Source: a virus. Taken from it: a stretch of 44,161 bases of DNA. The translations under genes were made by a program, and so were the position numbers. Position 1 is the first letter of the stretch. The number at the start of each line of letters is the position of its first letter. The notes beneath the pieces are model-generated. The model was not told the origin of the DNA, searched no databases, and saw only the letters and a list, made by a program, of their open reading frames with translations. Location of the stretch: the IMG/VR virus record IMGVR_UViG_3300027749_000192, positions 1 through 44,161 of that record; one strand, 5' to 3'. Positions 1 through 7,299 of this stretch are shown piece after piece.

Positions 1-8
1 TTTTTTTT

Positions 9-42
<34 letters not shown>

Positions 43-61
43 TTGTAAATTTGAGAGAAGC

Positions 62-95
62 ATATGGCTCCTTCACACGGGGAACGAGCCATACC
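62..95 (-). repeat. Repeated hairpin element, copy A
   Basis: TATGGCTC (63-70) pairs perfectly with GAGCCATA (86-93), and the pairing continues inward with one mismatch. On the minus strand the left arm and loop read GGTATGGCTCGTTCCCC, matching the element at 7678, 16949 and 36295. No T-run follows on the + strand, so it is not an obvious terminator here. It also forms the outer edge of the long inverted repeat. Confidence 0.75.
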
Positions 96-230
96 GGACC
101 CCCCATTATATTAACTTTTGGGTGCACAGGCTTCCAGAACGAACTAGACATGAATGTAGTCGTCTACCGGGTATCATGGGGGTGCAAGGACAGGGGTATA
201 ACTAGGTGATTGCGGGATGCACCCATACGC
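86..230 (+). repeat. Left arm of long imperfect inverted repeat
   Basis: Positions 86-185 align without gaps to the reverse complement of 44011-44110. By hand count 75 of 100 positions are identical. Best kept words are ACCCCCCA, GCACAG, ACGAACTAG, GTAGTCGT and ACCGGGT. A second block, 212-230, matches the complement of 43955-43973 at 17 of 19 positions after an 11-base length difference. A short stem, TAGAC (145-149) with GTCTA (162-166), survives in the other arm through G-U pairs, which hints at a structured transcribed leader. Promoter, operator, origin or packaging roles are all possible. Confidence 0.75.
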
Positions 231-302
231 CATCCCCTCCGACCCATCACGAAAAAGTTACCAGGCCGGGGAAAATAAATTCAGGCCGGGTGAATTTATG
301 TG

Positions 303-330
303 TTGACTCCGCGCCGGGCGAGTGTATGGT
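303..330 (+). promoter_or_regulatory. sigma70-like promoter P1
   Basis: TTGACT (303-308), a 16-base spacer and TATGGT (325-330). It would place a transcription start about 70 bases before the ATG at 408. It is the only good promoter match seen in front of the first early gene. Confidence 0.55.
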
Positions 331-407
331 GGGATTGTTCTTTGACATGGGCCTCGGCCCGTCATCTCAAACCGCACCCGGCGGCACCGGGTAAACAGGA
401 GACTACC

Positions 408-893
408 ATGCATAATTTCGAAGACATCATGCCGGACACGTTCACGGCCAAGGTTCGCGGAAACCCTTTCCAGGTTGATGACATTCACACCATGTCACCA
501 GTCGGGTTACGGAAGATCGTCGAATATGGCCTGCAGCGTATCTTTAATGACGCAGCCGCTTCCGCGAAAAACGACGAAGAAGCGATAAGCCTTGCGTCCA
601 AACGACTCGATGCTTTACGTTCAGGTATCCTTCGCCAATCATCCACACGGGAAGGAAATCCAATCCGCGCCAGGGCGATAGAAATCGCGTCCGGCAAGGT
701 TAAGAAGAACCCGAAGTTTATCTCTTGGATGCAAGCTAACGGACTCAAGCCTAACAGCAAAGAAGCCCTAGCGGAAATCAAGCGGCAGGCCACAATGGCG
801 TGTGATAAGCCGGATAATGTGTTTATGGCACAGGCCAAGATTGACGTGGAAGGGCAGAACAGCCTGGATGAGATCGAACTAGACCTGGGTTAA
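408..893 (+). CDS. Early protein with acidic C-terminal tail, paralogue of the 7811 gene product
   Basis: This 161-residue protein has no family I can name. I chose the ATG at 408 because AGGAG lies 6-7 bases upstream; an in-frame extension to 300 would run through promoter P1. The middle is basic and helical. Residues 84-94 (NPIRARAIEIA) match residues 98-108 of the protein at 7811 (NPVRAEAMSIA), and later stretches around ATMACDK and the tail also align, so the two look like distant paralogues. The C-terminus, LDEIELDLG, is one of a set of similar acidic-aliphatic tails in this phage. The gene is a single-cistron unit between P1 and a strong terminator at 900, which suggests high early expression. 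Confidence 0.85.
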   Translation: MHNFEDIMPDTFTAKVRGNPFQVDDIHTMSPVGLRKIVEYGLQRIFNDAAASAKNDEEAISLASKRLDALRSGILRQSSTREGNPIRARAIEIASGKVKKNPKFISWMQANGLKPNSKEALAEIKRQATMACDKPDNVFMAQAKIDVEGQNSLDEIELDLG

Positions 894-899
894 GCCTTA

Positions 900-932
900 A
901 GCCCCGCAGGGAGACTTGCGGGGCTTTTTCTT
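900..932 (+). terminator. Rho-independent terminator
   Basis: AGCCCCGCA (900-908) pairs perfectly with TGCGGGGCT (917-925) and is followed by a T-rich run. It ends the first early transcription unit. Confidence 0.9.
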
Positions 933-1002
933 TGCCGCAAAGCGGAAGCGGAACTACGTGTAGCACTACATAGCTCCTGCCAGGACTACAATTATTTTTT
1001 GC

Positions 1003-1047
1003 AGGCCGCATTTTTTATTTGACACGGTGCGGCCTCCGTGCGATGCT
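1003..1047 (+). promoter_or_regulatory. Promoter P2 inside a palindrome
   Basis: A consensus -35 TTGACA (1019-1024) is followed after 17 bases by a weak -10 GATGCT (1042-1047). The -35 lies between perfect inverted arms AGGCCGCA (1003-1010) and TGCGGCCT (1028-1035). A second overlapping pair, CACGG (1023-1027) and CCGTG (1036-1040), is also present. This is the geometry of an operator or an alternative RNA structure. The -10 is poor, so the promoter call is tentative. Confidence 0.45.
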
Positions 1048-1104
1048 TTCATGTCGTCGGGATAACCCCGTGCGACAGATCTTTGAAAACTTGGAGAGAT
1101 ACCA

Positions 1105-1386
1105 ATGTCACAAGCAACTGATTTTGCCACAATCATGAGTGCGCTTTGGGAAGACTTAGATTGTTCGGTTTCAATTATGGTTCCAGAACATACCGACGGC
1201 GAAACTCCGTGGTGCATTGGAGATGCAAAGGAATTATGTAAAACGCTTTATCCTACCGCCAAATACGAAGATAAAGTATATGGCCCAGGGGAACTTCCCG
1301 CGAAAGAAGACGATCCTGAGTTGTTCGTAACCTTCCCAGACGGATCAACGGCTGTTGTAAGCCGAGACGGCGTAGACCCTTTCTAG
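1105..1386 (+). CDS. Small acidic early protein, unknown
   Basis: This 93-residue acidic protein with three cysteines is not one I recognise. GGAGAG precedes the ATG at a good distance. It sits alone between promoter P2 and the terminator at 1394, so it is its own transcription unit, like the gene before it. Small proteins expressed singly at the entry end of a phage genome often act on the host, but nothing in the sequence shows which process. Confidence 0.75.
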   Translation: MSQATDFATIMSALWEDLDCSVSIMVPEHTDGETPWCIGDAKELCKTLYPTAKYEDKVYGPGELPAKEDDPELFVTFPDGSTAVVSRDGVDPF

Positions 1387-1393
1387 TAAACTT

Positions 1394-1424
1394 AACCCCC
1401 CAGGTTCGCTTGGGGGGTTTTTTA
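1394..1424 (+). terminator. Rho-independent terminator
   Basis: AACCCCCCA (1394-1402) pairs with TGGGGGGTT (1411-1419) and is followed by a run of T. It ends the 1105 gene unit. Confidence 0.9.
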
Positions 1425-1474
1425 CTGCGAAAGCGGCGCACTGGGTAAATATACCGCACACGGATGCATGGGGC

Positions 1475-1503
1475 TTGACAGTAAGCACATCTTATGGTAT
1501 GTT
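1475..1503 (+). promoter_or_regulatory. sigma70-like promoter P3
   Basis: TTGACA (1475-1480), 17-base spacer, TATGTT (1498-1503). This is the best promoter match in the early region. It drives the gene at 1559 and probably the long run of coupled genes after it, because no terminator with a T-run is seen before 7671. Confidence 0.7.
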
Positions 1504-1558
1504 TTCCAAGTTGGCGTAAAAGTGCATCGGGCACTCGCTAAAAAGTAGAGACGAGACA

Positions 1559-1786
1559 ATGAATAGACCAGCACGTTACTGGCAAGGGAGCCCTTTAGTC
1601 CGTTGTGACACATGCAAAGGCCCCTACGAAGGCGTCATGTTTGACGCTCGCACACGTGGCGGATATTGGGCGAATATGTGCTCAGACTGCTTTGCCCACG
1701 GACCAGGGCTAGGCGTCCTTGGTCAAGGCGAAGGACAAAAATACGAAAAGCTAAGCGACGGTCGCTGGCTTAAGACAGCAGGGTGA
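1559..1786 (+). CDS. Small zinc-ribbon-like protein
   Basis: This 75-residue protein has two CxxC knuckles, C16/C19 and C41/C44, spaced as in a zinc ribbon. Metal binding is inferred from these four cysteines alone. It is the first gene after promoter P3, so it is likely made early. No more specific family is recognisable. Confidence 0.75.
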   Translation: MNRPARYWQGSPLVRCDTCKGPYEGVMFDARTRGGYWANMCSDCFAHGPGLGVLGQGEGQKYEKLSDGRWLKTAG

Positions 1787-1789
1787 ATA

Positions 1790-1981
1790 ATGCGCGTTAA
1801 ACATAAAACCAGGCCTTACTTTGCCACAGTACACGTCGAAACGCCGGAACGGATTGTTTATTCATCCCAGGCGCGAACTGAAGAAGGGCAAATGAAACTA
1901 CTACAAAAGTGGAATTGCCGCCAACCTGCGCGATTTTGGGCAGAGTGGGAAACGGTAGGGAAAAAGGAAGCTAAAGCATGA
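1790..1981 (+). CDS. Small basic early protein, unknown
   Basis: This 63-residue protein is rich in Lys, Arg and aromatic residues. It follows the zinc-ribbon gene by three bases, with AGGGTGA as ribosome binding site, and overlaps the next ATG (ATGA), so it is translationally coupled. No family recognised. Confidence 0.65.
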   Translation: MRVKHKTRPYFATVHVETPERIVYSSQARTEEGQMKLLQKWNCRQPARFWAEWETVGKKEAKA

Positions 1982-2184
1982 CCCATGATCCAGATCTATC
2001 TGACTCGATCTTAAGCAGTGACGCAAGGTACACTCATGCTAGGCGGGATTACCGCTACAAAGGCCAGCCGCATGTAGACATGACTCCCGGCGCATATCCT
2101 CAGCGGTCAAGTTGGTGGTTAGTTGCGGGCGGGATGCTTGCAGTGGTAGCATTTTTCATTCTTGCTAGTGTAAAGGGCTGGTAA
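1978..2184 (+). CDS. Small C-terminal membrane-anchored protein
   Basis: The 68-residue product is hydrophilic for about 44 residues and then has one strong transmembrane segment (about 45-65, WWLVAGGMLAVVAFFILAS) just before the C-terminus. This tail-anchored layout suggests an inner-membrane early protein with its N-terminus in the cytoplasm. AAGGAAG precedes the ATG. The gene overlaps its neighbour upstream and touches the one downstream. Confidence 0.7.
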   Translation: MTHDPDLSDSILSSDARYTHARRDYRYKGQPHVDMTPGAYPQRSSWWLVAGGMLAVVAFFILASVKGW

Positions 2185-2372
2185 TGGCTACTAATATAGA
2201 CGCAACACCTACCTGGGAAGCAGTCGCGCAAATTTGCATAGCAGCGCTAGAGCACGGAAGCCCAGCAGCAGCTTCTGCTGCCCGAAAAACCATTCTAGAA
2301 ATGGCCCGCGTAGCAGATACATATAATGAGATTGCCGGTAGAGTTAAACAAGCTGTAGAAGACGAGCTTTAG
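2184..2372 (+). CDS. Small helical early protein, unknown
   Basis: The 62-residue product is Ala- and Glu-rich and looks all-helical. Its ATG shares a base with the preceding stop codon (TAATG). The stop codon falls inside the outer stem of the intergenic hairpin at 2367-2417. No family recognised. Confidence 0.65.
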   Translation: MATNIDATPTWEAVAQICIAALEHGSPAAASAARKTILEMARVADTYNEIAGRVKQAVEDEL

Positions 2373-2417
2373 CTTAAACCTACCGAGGCCTCCCGCTTCG
2401 GTAGTGTTAAACTAAAG
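2367..2417 (+). promoter_or_regulatory. Intercistronic hairpin overlapping a ribosome binding site
   Basis: CTACCGA (2380-2386) pairs with TCGGTAG (2398-2404), and outer arms CTTTAG (2367-2372) and CTAAAG (2412-2417) can close the structure. The outer right arm overlaps the AAAGGAG ribosome binding site of the gene at 2427, so folding could limit its translation. There is no T-run, so it is not a terminator. Confidence 0.5.
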
Positions 2418-2426
2418 GAGAGCCAA

Positions 2427-2717
2427 ATGGCTAAGCTACGCCTAGAAATAACCTACGACGCCGCTAGTGGCATGTTTTGCGCTCTCGCGGATCACGGGGA
2501 GCGGTTTATCATATCCCCTATGCATATTCGCGGGAACCTTGAGCTAGCCCTTGACCGCTTGCGCCAGGACGCAAAGGCGGAAGCCGGAACATGGGAACCG
2601 CCAAAGCGGACTACGCCTCTTCCAGTTCCTTACGCGGAGAGTGAAGTTGTAAAATACAAACCAGGGTCTAAGGCGATAGTCGCATTAGAGGACCTGGACT
2701 TGGACTTGGAGATTTAA
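2427..2717 (+). CDS. Early protein ending in LEDLDLDLEI
   Basis: This 96-residue protein of unknown fold has the most complete example of the phage's shared C-terminal tail (residues 87-96). A Lys/Pro-rich linker precedes the tail. The product of 7393 has the same plan: a small N-terminal domain, a linker, then VALE plus the acidic tail. AAAGGAGAG precedes the ATG, partly inside a hairpin. Confidence 0.75.
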   Translation: MAKLRLEITYDAASGMFCALADHGERFIISPMHIRGNLELALDRLRQDAKAEAGTWEPPKRTTPLPVPYAESEVVKYKPGSKAIVALEDLDLDLEI

Positions 2718-2720
2718 GCG

Positions 2721-3029
2721 ATGAACCTTCAGCTTAACATAACAGAATTCGATCAATTGCGTTTTACCCCACCTAGGGGAGAACACTTAAACCACCGAGC
2801 CAAGGTTCACTTTGAGAACAACTACGGCGCGAGTATTATCATTGGTCCGCACACCTACGGCGGACCAAAAGGGCTGTATGAACTTGCAGTTCTATATGAC
2901 GGCAGGCTCTGCTACGACACGCCTATCACCAGCGACGTTGAGGGGCACTTAACCCCAGACGACGTTACTTCCCTCCTCCACCGTATCGCGGAACTTCCCG
3001 CTCAGCCCCCGACAGGATTAGTCTATTGA
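2721..3029 (+). CDS. Early protein, unknown
   Basis: This 102-residue soluble protein looks like a beta-rich domain followed by a C-terminal helix. GGAG from the end of the preceding gene serves as ribosome binding site. Its stop codon overlaps the TTG start of the helicase gene, so it probably sets helicase translation by coupling. No family recognised. Confidence 0.7.
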   Translation: MNLQLNITEFDQLRFTPPRGEHLNHRAKVHFENNYGASIIIGPHTYGGPKGLYELAVLYDGRLCYDTPITSDVEGHLTPDDVTSLLHRIAELPAQPPTGLVY

Positions 3030-4522
3030 CTCAGCACACTCCTACCCCCGAGCAGGCCGCAATCTTAGCCCTTGCCCGTGAACCAGACTCTATCATAATT
3101 CACGCTCTCGCCGGAGCCGCAAAAACCACCACCCTCGTGATGCTTGCCGCAAAGCTTCCAGTAGTGTCTACCTTCTGCGGAGCGTTCAACAAGTCAATCG
3201 CAACTGAGATGGGAAAGCGGCTACCTTCCCATATCGAGTCCTCCACCATGAACGCAGTTGGACATCGTGCTTGGGGAAAGAAAACAGGGAAGAGGCTTAA
3301 CGTATCCACAGATAAAATGTATTCCATCCTTAGTGAAGTAACCGGGCACCCAAAGTGGAGACCAGAAGATAAGAAAACTTTAGGTGCTAACTTTTCCTCT
3401 ATGCTTCGCGCAACTCGCCTAGCAAAAAGTTACGGTTACATTCCCTCCGAGATGAAGTCCGTAGGCACCAGCGTTATGACAGCCGATGATTTCTACTACT
3501 CACTTGGCGCTCAGATAGACTGCGACGCAGACTTGATGTTTCAAGAGGTAGTAGATCAAGCCCTTATCGTAAGCATAGCGCAAGCGTTTGAGGGAAAAAT
3601 TGACTTCGACGACCAGATCTACATGAGTACACTTTTCGGCGGAGAGTTTACTAAATATGAAATCCTTATGGTAGACGAAGCGCAAGACCTCTCCACACTA
3701 AACCACCTTATGCTTTCCGCTATGTTTTCCCGACGGATCATAGCAGTAGGCGATCCCTTCCAGTCCATCTACGCTTTTCGTGGCGCAAACACTTCTAGTA
3801 TGGACTTGCTAACCGAGCGCTTCTCCATGCGCCGTATGGACCTTAGTGTAAGCTTCCGCTGCCCAGTTAAAGTAGTAGAACGCGCACGAACCAGAGCGCC
3901 TGCTATGCAATACCCGACCTGGGCTAAAGAAGGCATAGTTGAACGCCTTGCTGAATGGAGCGCAAACACTATCCCAGACGGTGCTATGGTAATTTGCAGA
4001 AACAACGCACCACTGCTTCGTTGTGCTATGTATCTAATCCGTAATAAGCGCGGGATTAAGCTAGTAGGCTTTGACATTGGCAAAAACTTAACCTCAGTAA
4101 TGCTTAAGCTTGGCGAAAAAACTATGCCAACAGAAGAAGGACTTGAGGCACTTAAAACCTGGGAAACTACTTCTATAGCTAAAGCTAGTGAGTCTCGCCA
4201 TGCCGCAATATCCGACCGAGCGGAATGTATGCGAGTGTTTATTTCCTCCACAGCTACACTAGAAGAAGCAGTAGCTTTCGCGCAGATGATCTTTAACGCC
4301 TCCGGCCCAATTCAGCTTATGACTGGGCATAAAAGCAAAGGACTAGAAGCACCTATCGTATTCCACCTAGATCCTTGGCGTGTACCTGGGAAGAAAGCTA
4401 TTCAAATAGCGGAAAGCTCAGGAGACACTTCCCAGCTTGAACAGGAGAAAAATCTTCGTTATGTAATCGAGACTCGTGCTATGGACTCCCTCTACCTTAT
4501 CAACATGGACGACGCAGTTTAA
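3026..4522 (+). CDS. UvrD/Rep-like superfamily 1 DNA helicase
   Basis: The 498-residue protein has the ordered SF1 motifs: motif I at 29-35, DEAQD (217-221), GDPFQSIYAFRGA (242-254), SFRCP (276-280), MTGHKSKGLE (432-441) and a motif VI-like NLRYVIETRA (476-485). It should unwind or translocate on DNA with 3'-5' polarity, as UvrD relatives do, in replication or recombination. Motif I reads AGAAKTT, with alanine in place of the usual glycine before lysine. The remaining motifs look intact, so I expect activity. The start is TTG at 3026, overlapping the previous stop (TTGA), with AGGA about 10 bases upstream. It lies apart from the main replication cluster. Confidence 0.92.
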   Translation: MTQHTPTPEQAAILALAREPDSIIIHALAGAAKTTTLVMLAAKLPVVSTFCGAFNKSIATEMGKRLPSHIESSTMNAVGHRAWGKKTGKRLNVSTDKMYSILSEVTGHPKWRPEDKKTLGANFSSMLRATRLAKSYGYIPSEMKSVGTSVMTADDFYYSLGAQIDCDADLMFQEVVDQALIVSIAQAFEGKIDFDDQIYMSTLFGGEFTKYEILMVDEAQDLSTLNHLMLSAMFSRRIIAVGDPFQSIYAFRGANTSSMDLLTERFSMRRMDLSVSFRCPVKVVERARTRAPAMQYPTWAKEGIVERLAEWSANTIPDGAMVICRNNAPLLRCAMYLIRNKRGIKLVGFDIGKNLTSVMLKLGEKTMPTEEGLEALKTWETTSIAKASESRHAAISDRAECMRVFISSTATLEEAVAFAQMIFNASGPIQLMTGHKSKGLEAPIVFHLDPWRVPGKKAIQIAESSGDTSQLEQEKNLRYVIETRAMDSLYLINMDDAV

Positions 4523-4531
4523 GGAACTTTT

Positions 4532-4828
4532 ATGTCTCTATCTAAATCCATTACTTCCTACGAAGACTTAATCCCAGTACTAGAACACGCACTTAGCGCC
4601 GAGCGCGGTATCCGCATAGACGCCTCTACCTACGGACGCGCAGTGCATATGAGACAACGCATTTACGCTTTGCGCTCTATCAAACGTGAGCAGTCTTTAG
4701 AAATATACCCAGTAGGCCATCCTGCTCGCGGCACTTGTGAGTGGGATTGCCTTACGGCTAAGATAGAGCCTGGGGACACTTTCCTCTACCTTACACGATT
4801 GGCTTCTCCGGTTATTGAAGAACTATGA
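4532..4828 (+). CDS. Small early protein, unknown
   Basis: A 98-residue soluble protein. AAGGA precedes the ATG by a few bases. Its stop overlaps the ATG of the winged-helix gene (ATGA), so the two are probably made together. No family recognised. Confidence 0.7.
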   Translation: MSLSKSITSYEDLIPVLEHALSAERGIRIDASTYGRAVHMRQRIYALRSIKREQSLEIYPVGHPARGTCEWDCLTAKIEPGDTFLYLTRLASPVIEEL

Positions 4829-5409
4829 GCACCCAACTCGAAAAACTTATGCTAGATGTCTCCGAGCGCAAATCTCGATCAGTAGACATATCCATCCACA
4901 ATTGGCGTTTAGCTGAAGAGTCCTGGCGCGAAAACGGTTTTCGTTCCAGGGCAGAAGCTAACTCGGCTAAACTTGCAAACTGCGTATATGAATTGACAGT
5001 TTCGTCTTATGATGGTACAACAATACTCCGCGCACCAAGCATTGCAAGTCTTATCTACTGGGCGCGAGTCTTACGCGGAGAGTATCCCGATAGCGTACTG
5101 AAAGGAGTAGAAGACGAAGACGAAAGAGTTGAGCTTATAATGCTTTACTGGCGTGTACCGCCGGCAGTAGCAAAATTCATTTTGTTTCTTTACGACAACC
5201 CTACTCAGCTTTCCTTCTTAAAGATATTTGAGGTAGTTTGGCCTGGGGCACGTAGAGACAGTCTGCTAAAACAGTACGTGTATAAAGTGCGGAAAGCCGC
5301 AGGAGTAGACGCGATAGACAGCATACCTCGTTTCGGTATTCAAATCGGAACAAGGTTTTATCAAAAGATAACTGAACTTCTGGAGAAGAAAAATGGGCTA
5401 CATAGTTGA
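4825..5409 (+). CDS. OmpR/PhoB-type winged-helix protein without receiver domain
   Basis: Residues about 112-176 of this 194-residue protein match the transcriptional-regulator C-terminal winged helix: a short helix after VPPAVAKFIL, the VW before the turn, then YVYKVRKAAG and a FGIQIG wing, equivalent to the LRKKLG and GYRL parts of PhoB-type domains. There is no response-regulator domain; the first 100 residues are helical and unassigned. It is the best candidate for a phage transcription factor in the window, so it may act on one of the repeated intergenic elements. That link is inference only. Confidence 0.7.
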   Translation: MSTQLEKLMLDVSERKSRSVDISIHNWRLAEESWRENGFRSRAEANSAKLANCVYELTVSSYDGTTILRAPSIASLIYWARVLRGEYPDSVLKGVEDEDERVELIMLYWRVPPAVAKFILFLYDNPTQLSFLKIFEVVWPGARRDSLLKQYVYKVRKAAGVDAIDSIPRFGIQIGTRFYQKITELLEKKNGLHS

Positions 5410-5650
5410 AAAAGTAACGCCTTACTGCCCCGCAGGTCACGAACCGCAACCAGATTACTGGACTGTGCGTACAAGCTACCTGCAAAAAGCTGACGGTGGG
5501 CCTTGGCCACCTATGCTTAAGTACGAAACTAAAGAAGAAGCAGAAGCTTTACTTGCTATCATGCGCTGTGCACATAGTGACGGCCAGCTTTATATGAAAC
5601 AAGCTTTTAGAGAACTAATGGACATTGCGGAGATAGATCATGAGCACTAA
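5393..5650 (+). CDS. Small early protein, unknown
   Basis: This 85-residue soluble protein overlaps the end of the winged-helix gene by 17 bases and is preceded by GGAGAAG. The middle is aromatic and the C-terminal half helical. No family recognised. Confidence 0.65.
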   Translation: MGYIVEKVTPYCPAGHEPQPDYWTVRTSYLQKADGGPWPPMLKYETKEEAEALLAIMRCAHSDGQLYMKQAFRELMDIAEIDHEH

Positions 5651-6077
5651 AGTAGAAGAAATGACCCCGGAAGAACTTGATAAGGCCAAATGGGACGAAG
5701 CCTGCGCCCGAGCAGATAAAGAATATGTCGGCAAGAGCACAATCCGCTGGGTCACGCAGCGGTCCGCAGATCACTATCGCCAGATGACCATCGACAACTG
5801 GCAACCCACCCCTAAGCCCAGCCCTAGGGTGATGGCTATGAGGGAGTGGTTGAAGGCAACCTCTGGTTTGCGTCAATGGGGCCATTGGGTCGATCAAGGT
5901 AAACATGACGACGATACACCAGCTCAAGCCTACCTCGCAGGCTTCGACGCAGCGGTGAAGGAAGCGGAGCCGATTGTCGCCAGACTGAAAGATCGCCTGC
6001 GTTTCTTTCCTATCGACACCGCCTCAACTGAAGCCCTCACAACCTACCTAGCAGCTATAGGGGATGAGACGCTATGA
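5640..6077 (+). CDS. Small early protein, unknown
   Basis: This 145-residue hydrophilic protein with a helical C-terminal half is preceded by GGAGAT and overlaps both neighbours. From here to about 7300 the bases look more GC-rich than the genes before it, so this may be the first gene of an acquired cassette. Confidence 0.65.
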   Translation: MSTKVEEMTPEELDKAKWDEACARADKEYVGKSTIRWVTQRSADHYRQMTIDNWQPTPKPSPRVMAMREWLKATSGLRQWGHWVDQGKHDDDTPAQAYLAGFDAAVKEAEPIVARLKDRLRFFPIDTASTEALTTYLAAIGDETL

Positions 6078-6346
6078 GCCCTACTCAAGAAGCCATCCAA
6101 GATTTGCAGCTTGCCGCTATGCGAGACAAGACCCTCGCTGGTCCTCTCGCCACCCTCCTAGCCAGCCATGACAAGCTGGTGGAGGGGTTGAGACCGTTAG
6201 CGGCGGCTCACAACGAGCGTCCAGAAGTCAACGACACTCACCCGGATTATGACCTCGAAACCATATGGGAGAGCCCGGCTGCGACGACCCTGACTTATGG
6301 CCATCTTCGCAACGCCGCCGCCCTTCTAAAGGAACTCGGCCAATGA
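6074..6346 (+). CDS. Small early protein, unknown
   Basis: A 90-residue helical protein starting at an ATGA overlap. Its C-terminus (LLKELGQ) resembles the ALGETQ ends of the next two proteins. This suggests a shared junction between cassette genes rather than shared function. Confidence 0.6.
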   Translation: MSPTQEAIQDLQLAAMRDKTLAGPLATLLASHDKLVEGLRPLAAAHNERPEVNDTHPDYDLETIWESPAATTLTYGHLRNAAALLKELGQ

Positions 6347-6540
6347 CCCAGGTATACAAACCCGATCCCAACTTTGGCCGGTCTCTTGAGTATGTTCCGA
6401 AGGCTAGGCTTGAGGCCCTAGGGGACGAGGTTGCAAGACTTACCGCAGCCCTCTTGCTGATCGCTAATTATCCCTACGGCGGCGCGCCTGACATTCACAT
6501 GCGGAAGATTGCCCGCACAGCCCTTGGAGAGACGCAATGA
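6343..6540 (+). CDS. Small early protein ending in ALGETQ
   Basis: The ATG at 6343 overlaps the preceding stop (ATGA) and follows AAGGAACT, so I prefer it to the longer in-frame start at 6265, which would lie deep in the upstream gene. The product has 65 residues. The last 33 bases nearly repeat at the end of the next gene. No family recognised. Confidence 0.65.
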   Translation: MTQVYKPDPNFGRSLEYVPKARLEALGDEVARLTAALLLIANYPYGGAPDIHMRKIARTALGETQ

Positions 6541-6543
6541 CCC
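6511..6543 (+). repeat. Gene-junction repeat, copy 1
   Basis: The stretch from GCCCGC through AGCCCTTGGAGAGAC to CAATGACC recurs at 6849-6881 with about three mismatches. Each copy holds the last codons of a gene, the GGAGAG ribosome binding site and the overlapping start of the next gene. Confidence 0.7.
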
Positions 6544-6878
6544 AGGAACTGAAGGCGTGTCCGTTTTGCGGGAATAAGATGTTTTTGATAGCACCAGAAC
6601 AACAGGGTGAGCCTTGGTTTTTGACCTGTCCGAACTACGAGAAATGCCCATCCCCGAACGCTATGTTTGATAGCCGAGAAGAGGCGACAAAGGGCTGCAA
6701 CACCCGCCCCAGAGAAGACGCCCTAGCGGCTGAGAACGAGAGGCTGAGGAAGGCGTTGGAACCCTTCGCTAACCTTGGCGTGGGCAGCGGCCCTGACGAT
6801 GAGCCCTGCTCCATTCCGTATCGCATCACGCGAGGCTTTATCCGCAACGCCCGCCGAGCCCTTGGAGAGACCCAATGA
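6537..6878 (+). CDS. Lar-like zinc-ribbon protein
   Basis: The 113-residue product starts with the CPFCG knuckle (C8/C11) and has a second cysteine pair around TCPNYEKC, then a pattern like the Lar restriction-alleviation family (acidic helix, then NTRP). Residues about 60-85 form a short coiled coil. Lar-type proteins can modulate type I restriction, but many small phage zinc ribbons share this fold without proven function. The start overlaps the previous stop, with GGAGAG upstream. Confidence 0.6.
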   Translation: MTQELKACPFCGNKMFLIAPEQQGEPWFLTCPNYEKCPSPNAMFDSREEATKGCNTRPREDALAAENERLRKALEPFANLGVGSGPDDEPCSIPYRITRGFIRNARRALGETQ

Positions 6879-6881
6879 CCG
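6849..6881 (+). repeat. Gene-junction repeat, copy 2
   Basis: Second copy of the 33-base junction described at 6511-6543. The central 24 bases (6857-6880) differ from copy 1 at one position only. It carries the ribosome binding site and start of the gene at 6875. Confidence 0.7.
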
Positions 6882-7075
6882 ACCAGACACCGAAAGAAGC
6901 GGGGTGGTATTTTGCTCGCTACTTCGACAGCGACGAAATTCAGCCAGTGCTAGTTATAGACAGGGACTCGTTGCATCGGGTTGTAATAGCGCGCGAGGAA
7001 GGCTTGTTCCGCATAGATGCCTTCACCTGGGGTCCCCGCATCACCATGCCGGATGAACTGGAGGGGTCTCAATGA
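6875..7075 (+). CDS. Small early protein ending in PDELEGSQ
   Basis: A 66-residue protein starting at an ATGA overlap with GGAGAG upstream. The pattern AGWYFARYFDSDEIQPV suggests a small beta domain seen in many uncharacterised phage proteins. Its last bases (7049-7066) recur with one mismatch at the end of the next gene (7273-7290). Confidence 0.65.
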   Translation: MTDQTPKEAGWYFARYFDSDEIQPVLVIDRDSLHRVVIAREEGLFRIDAFTWGPRITMPDELEGSQ

Positions 7076-7299
7076 TGTTTGACCTGATCATTTGCACATA
7101 CCTAGTTGGCGTTGTCTGCGTCGCCTTGCTGGGGGGCCTTATAGTTGGCTATCGCGCGGAGGTGGGGATCATCGCGCTGGGGTGGCCAATCGTAGTCGGT
7201 AGCTTCGTGGCAGTCGCGCCCGTCGTCGGGTTCGTGGCGCTTGGAGCCTTCATCAGAAGCCGCCTTCAGTCACCAGATGAACTGGAGGGGGTGAAGTGA
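7072..7299 (+). CDS. Small membrane protein with two transmembrane segments
   Basis: The 75-residue product has hydrophobic segments at about 4-26 and 31-60 and a short charged C-terminus ending PDELEGVK. It is probably an inner-membrane protein. GGAGGGG precedes the ATG. A holin-like role is possible on size and topology, but its early position and distance from the lysozyme gene make that unlikely. Confidence 0.65.
   Translation: MMFDLIICTYLVGVVCVALLGGLIVGYRAEVGIIALGWPIVVGSFVAVAPVVGFVALGAFIRSRLQSPDELEGVK

Noticed and set aside
300-407. N-terminal extension of the 408 gene
   Set aside because: It would lie across promoter P1, and the ATG at 408 has a good ribosome binding site.
7072-7299. 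Holin
   Set aside because: Two transmembrane segments fit, but it lies in the early operon, about 10 kb from the lysozyme and on the other strand.
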